Assembly: GCA_964343805.1 (NCBI GenBank)
Contig: CAYFLR010000009.1
Location: 106,486-170,485 of the forward strand
DNA from: CAYFLR01 sp964343805
GTDB taxonomy: Bacteria; Bdellovibrionota_B; Oligoflexia; CAYFLR01
DNA: 64,000 nt
Direction of reading: 5' to 3'
Shown here: piece after piece, positions 17,892 to 27,574 of the stretch
Layout: every line of letters begins with the position of its first letter
Numbering within the stretch: the first letter of the stretch is position 1
Program-made: the position numbers and the translations under genes
The notes under the pieces: generated by a model
What the model was told of the DNA's origin: nothing
Database searches by the model: none
What the model saw: the letters and a program-made list of their open reading frames with translations, nothing else

Positions 17892-17919
17892 ATATTACAC
17901 CAATAGATTCTGATAGCAA
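17892..17919 (-). promoter_or_regulatory. Predicted sigma70 promoter of acs
   Basis: On the minus strand TTGCTA (17919-17914), a 16-nt spacer and TAATAT (17897-17892), leaving a 5' leader of about 90 nt before ATG 17796. Confidence 0.5.
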
Positions 17920-17993
17920 CTACTTTTCATCCGGAAAACGTGAAACTAAAGTATTTATTGTGAGACTTTGATTTTTTTTGCAGAGATAGAGGT

Positions 17994-19667
17994 TTAAGTA
18001 TTGAAAATAGCAAAACGTCTCTTTAGGCGTTTAATAGATTTAGTAAGTGCTTTCGCAGATTGACTTACTTGCTTTAGATGACTCGCATTCTTCTGGGCAT
18101 GATTAGAAAGGTCTCCGATATTTACCGCCACCTCTCCAGCACCCTTAGCTGCATCTGAAGAGTTTGTAGCCATTTCCCCCGCTTCAATCAGTATTTGACA
18201 AATAGATTCCGCCATCTCTTTAGATGCACCTACAGACTTATCAATACTTTCGGAAATTTTATTAGTTTGCTGCTTTTGAGTATGAATAATCATAGCAATA
18301 TCATTAGTTAAAATTCCCATTTTTTCAGTAACTTCCTCTACTTCTTTAATTGAAGAGACTGAATCTAATGTGTTGCTCTCTAACTGCTCTATGTTGTCAA
18401 CAATGCGATCTACCGCGCCTGCACTCTGCAAGGCCAACTCTTTAATCTCATTGGCTACAATAGCAAAGCCCTTTCCACTTTCACCCGCAGAAGCAGCTTC
18501 AATCGCAGCATTGAGAGCCAAGAGATTGGTTTGTTCTGCTACACTTTTAATTTCACTCGTCATACGAGCTATATTCCCTGTAGCCTCACGAAGAGTCATA
18601 ATTCTTTTGGATGCCTCCCCTGAACCTTTTAAAGCCTTTTGGGAAATGTCTACAGCATCTGTAGATGTTTTAAAGGCTGTTTCGATATTTTCATTAATCT
18701 TGGAAACTTCAATAGAAATTGCATTGACACTTTCAGAAACACTTTCTGCAGTTGTAAATATAGTATTGATATTGTCATTCACTTTACCTGCTGAGGTAGC
18801 CAAGTTTTGTATATTTTGGGATACTTCTGTTGTAATCTTGGAAGACTCTTCCGACATAGAGCTCACAGTCGTTGTTCCATGAATCATCTCTTTATAAGAA
18901 GACATCAACTGATCAGAAGAGCCTCGTAATTCATCGTTAGATATGAGAAGCTTCTCAATTGCCACTTTAAACCAACTGAGAAAGGTGTTTATTTGAATAA
19001 CCATTTTACCAATGTTATCCTGCCTTCGGTCTTCGATAGTCTCAGAAATATGCCCCTGAGAAACTCTTTCAAAAGTCGATCTTACATTTTCGATTCTTGA
19101 ATTTAAGTTATCAAAGAATTTCCATGTCCAAGAAAGCAAGACAATGACCATTAGCAGAAAGAAAGCCTGCCCTACCCAAAACCAGAGTAAGGTTTTATTC
19201 TTCTTACTTTCTAAGCCAGACAAAATATATTGGATCTCACCTTGTTGAGATAGGACAGATTTTGATAACCACTCACTGTCATAACTTCCCACTTTTCCTG
19301 TTATAGCCATCACCTTTTCAATTCGATCTTTAAAAGAATTCCAACCCTCTTTAGCTTTTTTACTAACGACAGTTAAATTCTCCTTGGCATTCCATATTTG
19401 GGAGGGCTCCTTGATATCTGCTTTTAGTTGATTCTCAAGCTGCTGTTTAAGATCTTTACTCACGGCCGCACTCTGAACCAAAATGAGACTTTTCCATAAT
19501 GACTCTAAATTACCGCTATGTTGCTCCATAGCCAACATGGAGTTTTGAATCCTACCCTGGGATTTAAGCGTTAGATACTGGTAAAGAGAAAAACCACTTG
19601 CTCCAACAAATAAGATAACTGTGGTAACTACCACATAATTGAGAGAGAACTTCCACTTTTTCTTCAT
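17994..19667 (-). CDS. Methyl-accepting chemotaxis protein
   Basis: 557 residues. TM1 near residues 10-30, a periplasmic sensing region of about 130 residues that is mostly helical, TM2 near 165-185 ('TLLWFWVGQAFFLLMVIVLLSW'), then a HAMP domain (about 185-240) and a long cytoplasmic signalling coil. The hairpin tip 'EQTNLLALNAAIEAASAGESGKGFAIVANEIKELA' near 385-420 is the invariant receptor contact for CheA and CheW. There is no CheR-binding pentapeptide at the C-terminus. The ligand cannot be read from sequence. It stands alone, with no other che gene nearby. The periplasmic part resembles four-helix-bundle sensors. Confidence 0.93.
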   Translation of the reverse strand: MKKKWKFSLNYVVVTTVILFVGASGFSLYQYLTLKSQGRIQNSMLAMEQHSGNLESLWKSLILVQSAAVSKDLKQQLENQLKADIKEPSQIWNAKENLTVVSKKAKEGWNSFKDRIEKVMAITGKVGSYDSEWLSKSVLSQQGEIQYILSGLESKKNKTLLWFWVGQAFFLLMVIVLLSWTWKFFDNLNSRIENVRSTFERVSQGHISETIEDRRQDNIGKMVIQINTFLSWFKVAIEKLLISNDELRGSSDQLMSSYKEMIHGTTTVSSMSEESSKITTEVSQNIQNLATSAGKVNDNINTIFTTAESVSESVNAISIEVSKINENIETAFKTSTDAVDISQKALKGSGEASKRIMTLREATGNIARMTSEIKSVAEQTNLLALNAAIEAASAGESGKGFAIVANEIKELALQSAGAVDRIVDNIEQLESNTLDSVSSIKEVEEVTEKMGILTNDIAMIIHTQKQQTNKISESIDKSVGASKEMAESICQILIEAGEMATNSSDAAKGAGEVAVNIGDLSNHAQKNASHLKQVSQSAKALTKSIKRLKRRFAIFNT

Positions 19668-19816
19668 AATTAAGCCACATCCCTTCAGAAAAAAAGACTA
19701 ATTCAATTCTACTCGCAGCGTAGGAAGCTTTATTATAGCTTTGTGGAAAATAAAAAAATATAAAATTATGATTAAATGGACAATTTTGTCATATATTTTG
19801 GTTTAAAAGTCACCGC

Positions 19817-20821
19817 CTAGGCAACATTTTTTGTTTCAGGATTTTCTTTCCATTGAGTCTCTCTATATTGCTTAGTATCTTGTAAAATATCTTCCAAATT
19901 ATAGATAGGGTAATAGCCAATGATCTTTGATAATTTTTTAATATCCGGAACCCGTCTCATGACTTCTTCAAAAGTACCCTGATCATTGTAAACTTCTGCA
20001 TAGGGAATATTAATTATCTTAGATTTACTTTGGGTTATTTGGATTATTTTTTGAGCTAAAGCTAATATGGTTACCTCTTCAGTAGAACCCACATTAAAAA
20101 TCTGTCCCACCGCTTGCTCATACTTACCCATTAATTTGATTATAGCCCCGACCACATCCAAAACATGACAAAAGCAACGACTTTGAGATCCATCTCCATG
20201 AATTGTAATGTCTTGACCAGTGAGAGCCTGCTTCATAAAACGAGGAATCACCATTCCATAATCACCAGACTGACGAGGACCCACCGTATTAAAAAATCGG
20301 ACGATAATCCCTGGAAAGTTTTTGTACTTACTATAAGAAAGGGCTAGGAACTCATCCATAGCTTTGGAACAAGCATAGCTCCATCGCAATTTGAGAGTCC
20401 CACCTAAAACAATATTTCCATCTTCTTGTAAGGAATCCTCAGAGCTTTTCCCATAAACCTCTCCAGTAGAGGCTAAAATGGTGGGCTTTTCATATTTACT
20501 CACTATGCGCAATAAAGTATCTGTACTTTGGAAGTTTCTTCTAATGGCATCAATTGGATTTTCAATTATTTTTTGAACTCCCACTGTCCCTGCCAGATGG
20601 TAAACCCGATCCACCCCCATGACCACTTTTTGCAGAAGTTTCTGATTTTCTACGCTCTCATAGTGCACCGTCAGATTTTTATACTCTGAAAGAGAATCAA
20701 GGTTTTGCTTACTGCCAGCAGATAGGTCATCAATAACGATAACCTCGTGGCCTTTTTGCAGCAACGTCTCCGTCAGATGAGAACCTATAAATCCCGCTCC
20801 ACCTGTTACTAAGTATTTCAT
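19817..20821 (-). CDS. NAD-dependent epimerase/dehydratase (extended SDR; nucleotide-sugar enzyme)
   Basis: 334 residues. N-terminal Rossmann fold 'VTGGAGFIGSHL' (residues 5-16), 'VIDDLSAGSKQNL', and 'VYHLAGTVGVQKIIENP'. The catalytic Tyr-x3-Lys is 'SYACSKAMDE' near 149-158, and 'FFNTVGPRQSGDYGMVIPRFMKQAL' marks the substrate-binding part. The usual Ser/Thr before the 'EVYG' motif appears as 'ASTGEVYG'. It is most like UDP-glucuronate decarboxylases or UDP-sugar 4-epimerases that serve polysaccharide synthesis. The divergent neighbour is a UDP-sugar dehydrogenase, which could feed it. ATG 20821 follows a GGAGGC site. Confidence 0.8.
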   Translation of the reverse strand: MKYLVTGGAGFIGSHLTETLLQKGHEVIVIDDLSAGSKQNLDSLSEYKNLTVHYESVENQKLLQKVVMGVDRVYHLAGTVGVQKIIENPIDAIRRNFQSTDTLLRIVSKYEKPTILASTGEVYGKSSEDSLQEDGNIVLGGTLKLRWSYACSKAMDEFLALSYSKYKNFPGIIVRFFNTVGPRQSGDYGMVIPRFMKQALTGQDITIHGDGSQSRCFCHVLDVVGAIIKLMGKYEQAVGQIFNVGSTEEVTILALAQKIIQITQSKSKIINIPYAEVYNDQGTFEEVMRRVPDIKKLSKIIGYYPIYNLEDILQDTKQYRETQWKENPETKNVA

Positions 20822-21098
20822 AGCCTCCTTCTCCGAGAGCCTTTAATAAAGATCATTTAAATCAATTAATATTCAATAAAAACAAGACCTTCACGCTCCA
20901 TAATTCATTATCGGAAAACCATAAGAATCCTTTAGAAAAATAATACTCGAAGTTTCTGACAATTGAGGGTCAAGACCACCTATATAGCCTCTTGCGTCAC
21001 ATACTTTTTGCTGATAAGGTGAGCTCCTTGGTCAGGCTCCTAAAAAGCAGACACTGTTTTTTTAAAATATATTATATTTATATTAAGGAATGGATACT

Positions 21099-22427
21099 AT
21101 GGTCTTAGCAAGCACCCTTTTAGACAAGATTAATCAAAAAGAAGCTACAGTTGGCATTATAGGTATGGGTTATGTAGGGCTTCCCCTAGCTATGGCTTTT
21201 GCCCATCAAAAGTTTCCAGTTGTTGGTTTTGATGTAGATCAAAAAAAATGTGATCAGTTAATGAAGGGAAGCTCTTACATTAAACATATTCCAGATAGTT
21301 CCATTTCACATCTACTAGAATCCAATCTATTTAAAGCCACTTCAGACATGCAAAAACTGCAAGAAGTTGATGTAATTCTTATTTGCGTTCCAACCCCCTT
21401 GAATAAGCACCGAGAGCCTAATTTAGACTACATTATCGAAACTGGAAAAACCATCGGGCAGAATTTACAAAAAGGTCAGCTAATTGTACTTGAAAGCACA
21501 ACTTACCCTGGAACTACTGAAGAGCAGCTGCTTCCTGTCCTAATAAAAGATAATGAATTAAAAGTAGGTGAAGACTTTTTCCTTGCCTATTCCCCAGAAA
21601 GAGAGGATCCGAACAATGAGAACTTCCAAACTTCCACAATTCCAAAAGTCGTTGGTGGACATACTCCAACTTGCTTAGAGGTTTCAGAAGCTCTTTATAG
21701 CGCGGTTATTTCATCAACAGTTCCTGTAACCTCCACCAAGGCTGCTGAAGCTAGTAAAATTTTAGAAAATACTTATAGATCAGTTAATATCGCTATGGTC
21801 AATGAGCTTAAGGTATTATTTGATCGGATGGATATAGATGTTTGGGAAGTAATTGAAGCGGCAAAAACAAAACCCTTTGGTTTTCAAGCATTTTACCCAG
21901 GCCCTGGTTTAGGTGGACACTGTATACCCATTGATCCTTTTTATTTAACATGGAAAGCCAGAGAGTATGACTATCCAACTCGTTTTATTGAACTAGCCGG
22001 TGAAGTAAATAGTTACATGCCTTACTTTGTTTTAGAAAAATGTATAGAAACTCTTAATCAGCATGGTCTCAATATGGGATCTGCTAAAATCTTGATCCTT
22101 GGCGTTGCCTATAAAAAGAATATTGATGATATGCGAGAGAGCCCTTCATTAAAGTTGATTCAGTTACTCTCTTCCAAAGGAGCCGAAGTGTCTTACCATG
22201 ACCCCCATGTTAAACACTGTGCTGATTTTCGCCATTATCCAGATATGGACATGTATTCAACTGATATTAGCCCTGAGGAGATCCAAAAGTACGATCTGAT
22301 TCTCGTTTCAACTGATCATGACGAAGTAGACTACGATATGGTCGCTCGTAATGCTAAGGCCATTCTAGACACACGCAATGTTTTTCACCGCAAAGGCATT
22401 AAATCTGATAAAATATTCAAAGCATAG
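21099..22427 (+). CDS. Nucleotide-sugar dehydrogenase, UDP-N-acetylglucosamine/UDP-N-acetylmannosamine 6-dehydrogenase-like
   Basis: 442 residues from ATG 21099; the AAGGA at 21085-21089 is too close to the earlier ATG at 21090. It oxidises C6 of a UDP-sugar to the uronate with NAD. Rossmann motif 'VGIIGMGYVGLPLAMAF', 'CVPTPLNKHREPNLDYI', 'ESTTYPGTTEE', 'YSPEREDPNN', and the catalytic Cys in 'GPGLGGHCIPIDPFYLTWKA' near 265-280. That motif, with 'IPIDPFYL', fits the WbpA/WecC side of the family rather than UDP-glucose dehydrogenase. The C-terminal UDP-binding domain contains 'LGVAYKKNIDDMRESPSLKL'. Probably makes precursors for surface polysaccharide with the divergent epimerase. Confidence 0.88.
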   Translation: MVLASTLLDKINQKEATVGIIGMGYVGLPLAMAFAHQKFPVVGFDVDQKKCDQLMKGSSYIKHIPDSSISHLLESNLFKATSDMQKLQEVDVILICVPTPLNKHREPNLDYIIETGKTIGQNLQKGQLIVLESTTYPGTTEEQLLPVLIKDNELKVGEDFFLAYSPEREDPNNENFQTSTIPKVVGGHTPTCLEVSEALYSAVISSTVPVTSTKAAEASKILENTYRSVNIAMVNELKVLFDRMDIDVWEVIEAAKTKPFGFQAFYPGPGLGGHCIPIDPFYLTWKAREYDYPTRFIELAGEVNSYMPYFVLEKCIETLNQHGLNMGSAKILILGVAYKKNIDDMRESPSLKLIQLLSSKGAEVSYHDPHVKHCADFRHYPDMDMYSTDISPEEIQKYDLILVSTDHDEVDYDMVARNAKAILDTRNVFHRKGIKSDKIFKA

Positions 22428-22464
22428 GGTTAAAACAAAAACTCCAGGTTACAAGAGGTTGACC

Positions 22465-23058
22465 ATGAAACTCTCCCCTTGGATCTTTATATCTTTGTCT
22501 ACTTTTATTTATTCCTGTAGCACTGTACCCATTGAAATTGTCTCTCAACCTTCCCCTGCAGAGGTATTTTTAGAGTCCACAGAGGAACCCGCTGTTGACC
22601 CGTCTTTAATAGGGCAAACTCCCATTCGATTAGAACTTGATAAGATCAGTCTTTCTAGCCCATGGGTGTTCACTTTCAAGAAAAAAGGGTTTCAAACTAA
22701 GGAAGTTTTTATTCCTTCTGAAGATTTTCTTAAAGACAAACCTCAAATTGCCATTACCTTAAAATCTAGCCAACCTCCCCCACGACCCCTCGTAAGAGTT
22801 AAGGTGGTTTTTCACCAATATGAAATGATTAAATATAACATTCACAGGAAAAAGTATTCAGCTGCGCTGCGGGATGTCAATGATCTCATTAAGAGAGACC
22901 CAGAGGTTCCCACTTTTTACGAACTGCAAGGAACTATCTATTTTATGCAGAAAAGGTATAGAAAAGCCAAGCTAGCCTGGAAAAAAGCCATCAAATTAAG
23001 CCCACATCCTCGTCAATTAAAAGAGATTTTGCAGCTTTTAGAAAGAGTCGAGGTCTAA
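22465..23058 (+). CDS. Lipoprotein with PEGA-like domain and TPR
   Basis: 197 residues from ATG 22465, which has an AGAGG site upstream; an upstream in-frame ATG lies inside the previous gene. Lipobox 'FIYSC' (Cys 17). Residues about 22-100 look like a PEGA domain ('VSQPSPAEVFLES', 'IGQTPIRLELDKI', 'FKKKGFQTKEVFI'), a beta module of envelope proteins. Residues about 120-185 form TPR-like helices ('YSAALRDVNDLIKRDPEVPTFYELQGTIYFMQKRYRKAKLAWKKAIKLSP'). Probably an envelope scaffold protein. It follows the sugar dehydrogenase by 37 bp. Confidence 0.75.
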   Translation: MKLSPWIFISLSTFIYSCSTVPIEIVSQPSPAEVFLESTEEPAVDPSLIGQTPIRLELDKISLSSPWVFTFKKKGFQTKEVFIPSEDFLKDKPQIAITLKSSQPPPRPLVRVKVVFHQYEMIKYNIHRKKYSAALRDVNDLIKRDPEVPTFYELQGTIYFMQKRYRKAKLAWKKAIKLSPHPRQLKEILQLLERVEV

Positions 23059-23080
23059 ACTATTCCAGATCCTTAAAGGG

Positions 23081-23109
23081 TTGACATTCAATAACCTTAA
23101 GATTACTAT
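23081..23109 (+). promoter_or_regulatory. Predicted sigma70 promoter of pheST
   Basis: A perfect TTGACA (23081-23086), a 17-nt spacer and TACTAT (23104-23109). It leaves an 88-nt leader before pheS. I see no phenylalanine-rich leader peptide or T-box in that leader. Confidence 0.65.
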
Positions 23110-23203
23110 AGCCAACTATTCATGCCTAGTGGTTATTAGGTCACCATTCAAATTTTAATTCCGAATACACTTCATTGAGGTATTCATAATTGAGGCAATG
23201 ATC

Positions 23204-24244
23204 ATGGTTAAACAGATTGATGATATTAAGTCACAATTCCAAACTGAACTTAAGGAAGTTAAAGAGGCCAAAGAGTTAGAAGAAATCAAATTGAAATATT
23301 TAGGGCGCAATGGCTGTTTGCAAGAGGTGCTAAGGTCCATTGGGAAAGCTCCTCCAGAAGAACGAAAAGCCATTGGACAACAGGCAAACATTGCTAAAAA
23401 AGAGATTGATGCCATCATTACCTCCAAAATGGAAGAGTTAGAAAAAAAATCTCTATTGGAGGAGCCGACTGAATTTATCGATCTCACTAAACCCTTGCCT
23501 TCTTCTAAAGGAGGGACCCTTCATCCCATCACGCTGATTACAAATGAGATTGTTGATATCTTCTTATCCATGGGTTTTATGATCTTTGATGGTCCGATGA
23601 TGGAAAACGACTACCATAATTTTGAAGCTCTCAATATCCCAAAAGATCACCCTGCCCGTGATATGCAAGACACCTTCTGGCTCAAAAACGGTAACCTGCT
23701 TAGAACTCATACTTCTAGTGTCCAAATTAGGGCGATGGAAAAATTCAAGCCTCCCTTTAAAGGGATCGCACCGGGACGTGTTTTTCGATATGAAGCCTTG
23801 GATGCCTCCCATGAAAATACTTTTTATCAATGTGAAGGACTTCTCATCGATAAAGATATTTCAGTCGCCAACCTCATCTATTTTATGAAGCAACTACTCA
23901 CCCGCATCTTCAAACAAGAAATGACGGTAAGGCTTAGGCCGGGTTATTTTCCATTTGTAGAACCAGGATTTGAACTAGATATGAAGTGCGTCATTTGCCA
24001 AGGTAAGGGCTGCTCAGTTTGCAAAAGAACCGGCTGGGTGGAGATTCTTCCCTGTGGCTTAGTTCATCCTAACGTATTAAAGATGGGTGGAATTGACACC
24101 AATGAATATGGTGGATTTGCTTTTGGATTAGGACTCTCCCGCCTGGTGATGATGAGGTATAACATCGATGATATTAGGCATTTAAACAGTGCTGATCTCC
24201 GTTTCCTCAACCAGTTTCAAACAAATCAATCATCCCTATCCTAG
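23204..24244 (+). CDS. pheS: Phenylalanine-tRNA ligase alpha subunit
   Basis: 346 residues; ATG 23204 is preferred because the TGAGG at 23191-23195 is 8 nt away, whereas ATG 23198 is too close. Catalytic subunit of the alpha2beta2 enzyme. An N-terminal coiled coil (about 1-80, tRNA contact) leads to the class II core: motif 2 'APGRVFRYEALDASHENTFYQCEGLLID' near 190-220 and motif 3 'GGFAFGLGLSRLVMMRYNIDDIR' near 305-330. 'HPLTL'-like 'LHPITLITNEIVDIFLSMGF' near 105 marks domain entry. An unusual but known zinc-ribbon-like insert 'CVICQGKGCSVCKRTGW' lies near 262-280. Operon with pheT. Confidence 0.97.
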   Translation: MVKQIDDIKSQFQTELKEVKEAKELEEIKLKYLGRNGCLQEVLRSIGKAPPEERKAIGQQANIAKKEIDAIITSKMEELEKKSLLEEPTEFIDLTKPLPSSKGGTLHPITLITNEIVDIFLSMGFMIFDGPMMENDYHNFEALNIPKDHPARDMQDTFWLKNGNLLRTHTSSVQIRAMEKFKPPFKGIAPGRVFRYEALDASHENTFYQCEGLLIDKDISVANLIYFMKQLLTRIFKQEMTVRLRPGYFPFVEPGFELDMKCVICQGKGCSVCKRTGWVEILPCGLVHPNVLKMGGIDTNEYGGFAFGLGLSRLVMMRYNIDDIRHLNSADLRFLNQFQTNQSSLS

Positions 24245-24258
24245 GAAAGGACAAGTAA

Positions 24259-26672
24259 ATGCATATATCAAAAGATTGGTTAAATGATTTTGTATCCGTA
24301 AAAGATTTAGATGATCATCAGTTGGGACTCCGACTCACTCTTTCTACCGCAGAAATTGAAGGAGTTGAATCACCAAAAGATGCCATTAAAGATATTGTAA
24401 TTGGCTTCGTTGAAAGCTGTGTTCCTCACCCCAATGCAGATAAGTTATCCTGTTGTAAGGTACGAACCGATGAAACAAAAGAACCCCATCCTGTGGTTTG
24501 TGGAGCTCCCAATGTAGCTGAAGGACAAAAAATTGCCTTTGCTCCCGTCGGTTCAGTTCTACCTGGTAATTTTAAAATTGAGAAAAGAAAAATCAGAGGT
24601 GAAGTTTCTAAAGGAATGATCTGCTCAGAAACTGAATTAGGTGTCGGAACAGATCAATCTGGAATTATGGTATTGCCCGATAGCCTTAAAGTTGGAAGTC
24701 GCTTTGTAGATAGTCTTGATAATTTAGACACACTTTATGAGATTGATAATAAATCTCTTACCAACCGTCCCGATTTATGGGGTGTTTATGGGTTTGCCAG
24801 GGAGGTGGCTGCTATATATGACCGCCCCCTTAAGCCCTTAACCACTTTTGATGTAGCTAGTCATATACAAAATACCGGTTCCGAACTTTCAGTGAATATT
24901 TCGGAAGATTGTTCAGAACAAAAGCTATGTCAGCGCTACATTGGAATAATAATAGATAATATTAAAATTGAGCCATCACCTGAATGGTTACAAAAGCGCT
25001 TATTGGCCATAGGATCAAGGCCCATTAATAACATTGTGGACCTCACCAACTATGTTATGTTTGAAACAGGACAGCCCTTTCATGCTTTTGATCACTCTCT
25101 TTTGAAAGGCACCGAAATTCAAGTGCGACTGCCTAAACCAAAAGAAACCATGGTCACTTTAGATGAGAAAAAACATGAACTCACAGAAAATATGATGGTG
25201 ATTGCAGATCAGGACGTTCCCATAGCTCTAGCCGGTGTTATGGGTGGAATGGGTTCAGAAATCAATGACCAAACCAGTAAAATTGTCCTGGAAATTGCCA
25301 ACTTTCATCCTGCAAATATTCGTAGAACATCTGCTGCTGTTGGGTTAAGAACCGACTCTTCTGAGCGTTTTGAAAAATCATTAGACCCTTATGGAATGGA
25401 TACTGCAGCCAACCGTTTTTGTGAACTCTTGTCTCAGCTTCTCCCCGATGTTCAGTTTCTAAGGATGTGCGATGAGGGGAACTATCAAAAAGAGATGCCT
25501 CAAATCGATATCACCACCACTAAAATTAATAAACTCTTAGGAACCAACATTCCTGATGAACGCATCTACGATATTCTCACCGCCCTTCAATTCCAAATAG
25601 AGAAAAATGAGGACAACCTCCATATAGTTGTTCCCTCTTTTAGAGCCACAAAAGACATCTCTATTGCAGCAGATATCGTCGAAGAAATTGGTAGAGTTTT
25701 TGGTTATGATAACATTGACCCTATCCCCCCGATGCAGGCTCCCACACCTCCCAAACCCAATGAAGATTTTCACTTTGTCAGACAACTAAAGGAAATACTC
25801 TCCTTTGAAATGGGATACAATGAAGTGGAAAACTACTCTTTCACTAGCGAAGCTTTTCTTAAACAAGCTGGTTTAACAACCGACGATCATATTGAACTCG
25901 CTAACGCCACCTCTCAAGAGTATTGCTTTTTAGTGCAAGACCTCATGCCTATGCTACTGCAAAATGCGAAATCCAACCTACGATACTTTGATACCTTTAA
26001 ATTATTTGAGGTGGGAAATGTCTTTCTGGGTAAAATGAAAGAGAAGACCATGTGCAGTGGTATCCAATTGGTCCAGGAAGATGCTCATGAGTTTGATGCT
26101 TTACTCAATGTAAGGAGTGAATTTGAAGCCCTAATGGATCGTCTCAGCATTGCAGGANNNNNNNNNNACAACTTAGTCAACTGGCTCCAGCTGATGCACC
26201 CGCTTATGCACATCCTCATCGCTGTGTTGCTTATTGTTTTAAGAAAAAGCCTTTAATCACCATTGGTGAAGTTGCTCCTCATATTACTAAACAGCTGGCC
26301 ATTGAATCTAAAATAATCTTTTTTAATTTCGAGCCTCAAGCACTCCGGGCCGCTCCAAGAAAGAATAAAGTTTATCAGCCTTTGTCAAAATATCCTTCGG
26401 TTCTTTTTGACATTGCCATCCTGGCCGATAAAAAGACCCCTGCCCAAGAGATCTTCAATCGGATCAAAAAATCCACCGGTCAGTATTTCCAAAACCTCGT
26501 TCTCTTTGATGAGTACAGTGGAAAAAATATTCCAGATGACAAAAAATCTCTGGCCTTCAAAGTGACCTTTGGATCTATGAAAGAGACTTTAAAAAGTGAA
26601 GTGGTTCGTCAAATTCAAGATAAAATTGTCTCTGACCTATCACGAGCCGGCTTCGAATTAAGACCTGGGTAA
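24259..26672 (+). CDS. pheT: Phenylalanine-tRNA ligase beta subunit (interrupted by an N gap)
   Basis: About 800 residues once the gap is bridged. Domains: tRNA-binding EMAP/OB fold near 40-150 ('VVCGAPNV', 'IRGEVSKGMICSE'), B3/B4 domain near 210-390 ('GSRPINNIVDLTNYVMFETGQPFHAFD', the editing region), B5 near 410-475, a catalytic-like domain, and the C-terminal anticodon-binding FDX-ACB domain ('YPSVLFDIAILADKKTPAQEIFNRIKK', 'KSLAFKVTFGS…'). Ten Ns at 26158-26167 change the frame: the part after the gap reads correctly from 26169 ('QLSQLAPADAPAYAHPHR'), so the real gap length leaves remainder 2 on division by 3. The gene itself looks intact. Confidence 0.95.
26158..26167. other. Assembly gap (10 N) inside pheT
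   Basis: Ten Ns that put the two halves of pheT out of frame, so the true length is not 10. Confidence 0.95.
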
Positions 26673-26677
26673 TTTCT

Positions 26678-27574
26678 ATGGAGTTATTGGGGAATGCCAT
26701 AAATAATCTCCGGCTTTTATATAAAGGCTGGGCAAAGCCTCCTCTTTTTGATGAGGAGGATAAAAAGGGGCGCTCTCCTTTTCCCCAAATCCATAAACTC
26801 GCCCCTCCCAAAAAACTGCAATTTGATCCTGATCAACATATCTACTACCAAGATCCCACTATTCAGTATAGCTACCTCCCCTTTCCCACTCCTTTAAAGA
26901 CAGGTTTAGAAGAGTTTCACCCCCCCTTTATTGAAGGTGGAATGGCTCCTGAACTGAGCAAAACAACAACAATAGCTCGGTTCTTAAAGAAAAAAGGCAG
27001 AAAAGCTGACAAACTAATCGTTTTTATTTCAGGCTGGAAAAGTCACTCTTTGAATCAGATCTATCGCCTAGCTCAACCGCCTCTTTCCAGAGGATACGAT
27101 TTTCTATTCTGTGAATTACCTTACCATTTGACCCGCACCCCGATTGGTTTTAGAAATGGAGAACTTTTCTTTACTAAAGATGATGAATATAACCATATCA
27201 TCATTGCTCTGGCTATTTTAGAGCAAGCCACCTTGCTCTCCAATAACCTTGTTAAAAAATACCAACATCGGCATTTGATAGCCACCGATTTAGGATGCTC
27301 CCTAGGTCATCTAGCTCTGCAAACACTGTTTAGAGCACAAAACTCTCAAATAATTGAACGAGCCAGCTTTCTATCCCCTTGGACAGAACTATCTAACAGT
27401 AGTTTTTTAGGCAGACAATTAATTAAACTTACCGGAAACCAGTCCCTTCAGCTTTTAAAGGATCTCGATTTTACTCAACTGGAAAGCTACAACATCGGAA
27501 CTAAAGAGATAGACAAAAAAAAATCCGGCCTCTCATTTAGAGAGACCGGAGGATTAGGAAAATTACTTACCTGA
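26678..27574 (+). CDS. ABHD18-like alpha/beta hydrolase, probably truncated at its C-terminus
   Basis: 298 residues, starting 5 bp after the pheT stop and so probably translated by coupling. 'LIVFISGWKSHSLNQIYRLAQPPLSRGYDFLFCELPYHLTRTPIGFRNGELFFT' near 112-168 matches the oxyanion strand and 'LPYH..R.P.GFRNGE' region of the ABHD18/PF09752 group, and 'TDLGCSLGHLAL' near 207-218 is the nucleophile elbow (G-x-S-x-G). The catalytic Asp and His expected after it are not obvious. The last 20 or so codons run through the intrinsic terminator of the convergent gene and the frame ends within that gene, so the tail may be missing or replaced. Substrate unknown. Confidence 0.6.
   Translation: MELLGNAINNLRLLYKGWAKPPLFDEEDKKGRSPFPQIHKLAPPKKLQFDPDQHIYYQDPTIQYSYLPFPTPLKTGLEEFHPPFIEGGMAPELSKTTTIARFLKKKGRKADKLIVFISGWKSHSLNQIYRLAQPPLSRGYDFLFCELPYHLTRTPIGFRNGELFFTKDDEYNHIIIALAILEQATLLSNNLVKKYQHRHLIATDLGCSLGHLALQTLFRAQNSQIIERASFLSPWTELSNSSFLGRQLIKLTGNQSLQLLKDLDFTQLESYNIGTKEIDKKKSGLSFRETGGLGKLLT
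27515..27550 (-). terminator. Intrinsic terminator of the C25 peptidase gene
   Basis: On the minus strand TCCGGTCTCTC, a 5-nt loop, GAGAGGCCGGA with one mismatch, then nine Ts. It overlaps the 3' end of the convergent hydrolase coding frame. Confidence 0.85.

Noticed and set aside
19668..19816. Sigma28 flagellar promoter for the chemoreceptor gene
   Set aside because: A TATAAT is present on the minus strand, but no TAAA-N15-GCCGATAA pattern could be found.
23110..23203. Attenuator or T-box in the pheST leader
   Set aside because: No run of Phe codons, no T-box sequence and no convincing terminator hairpin.
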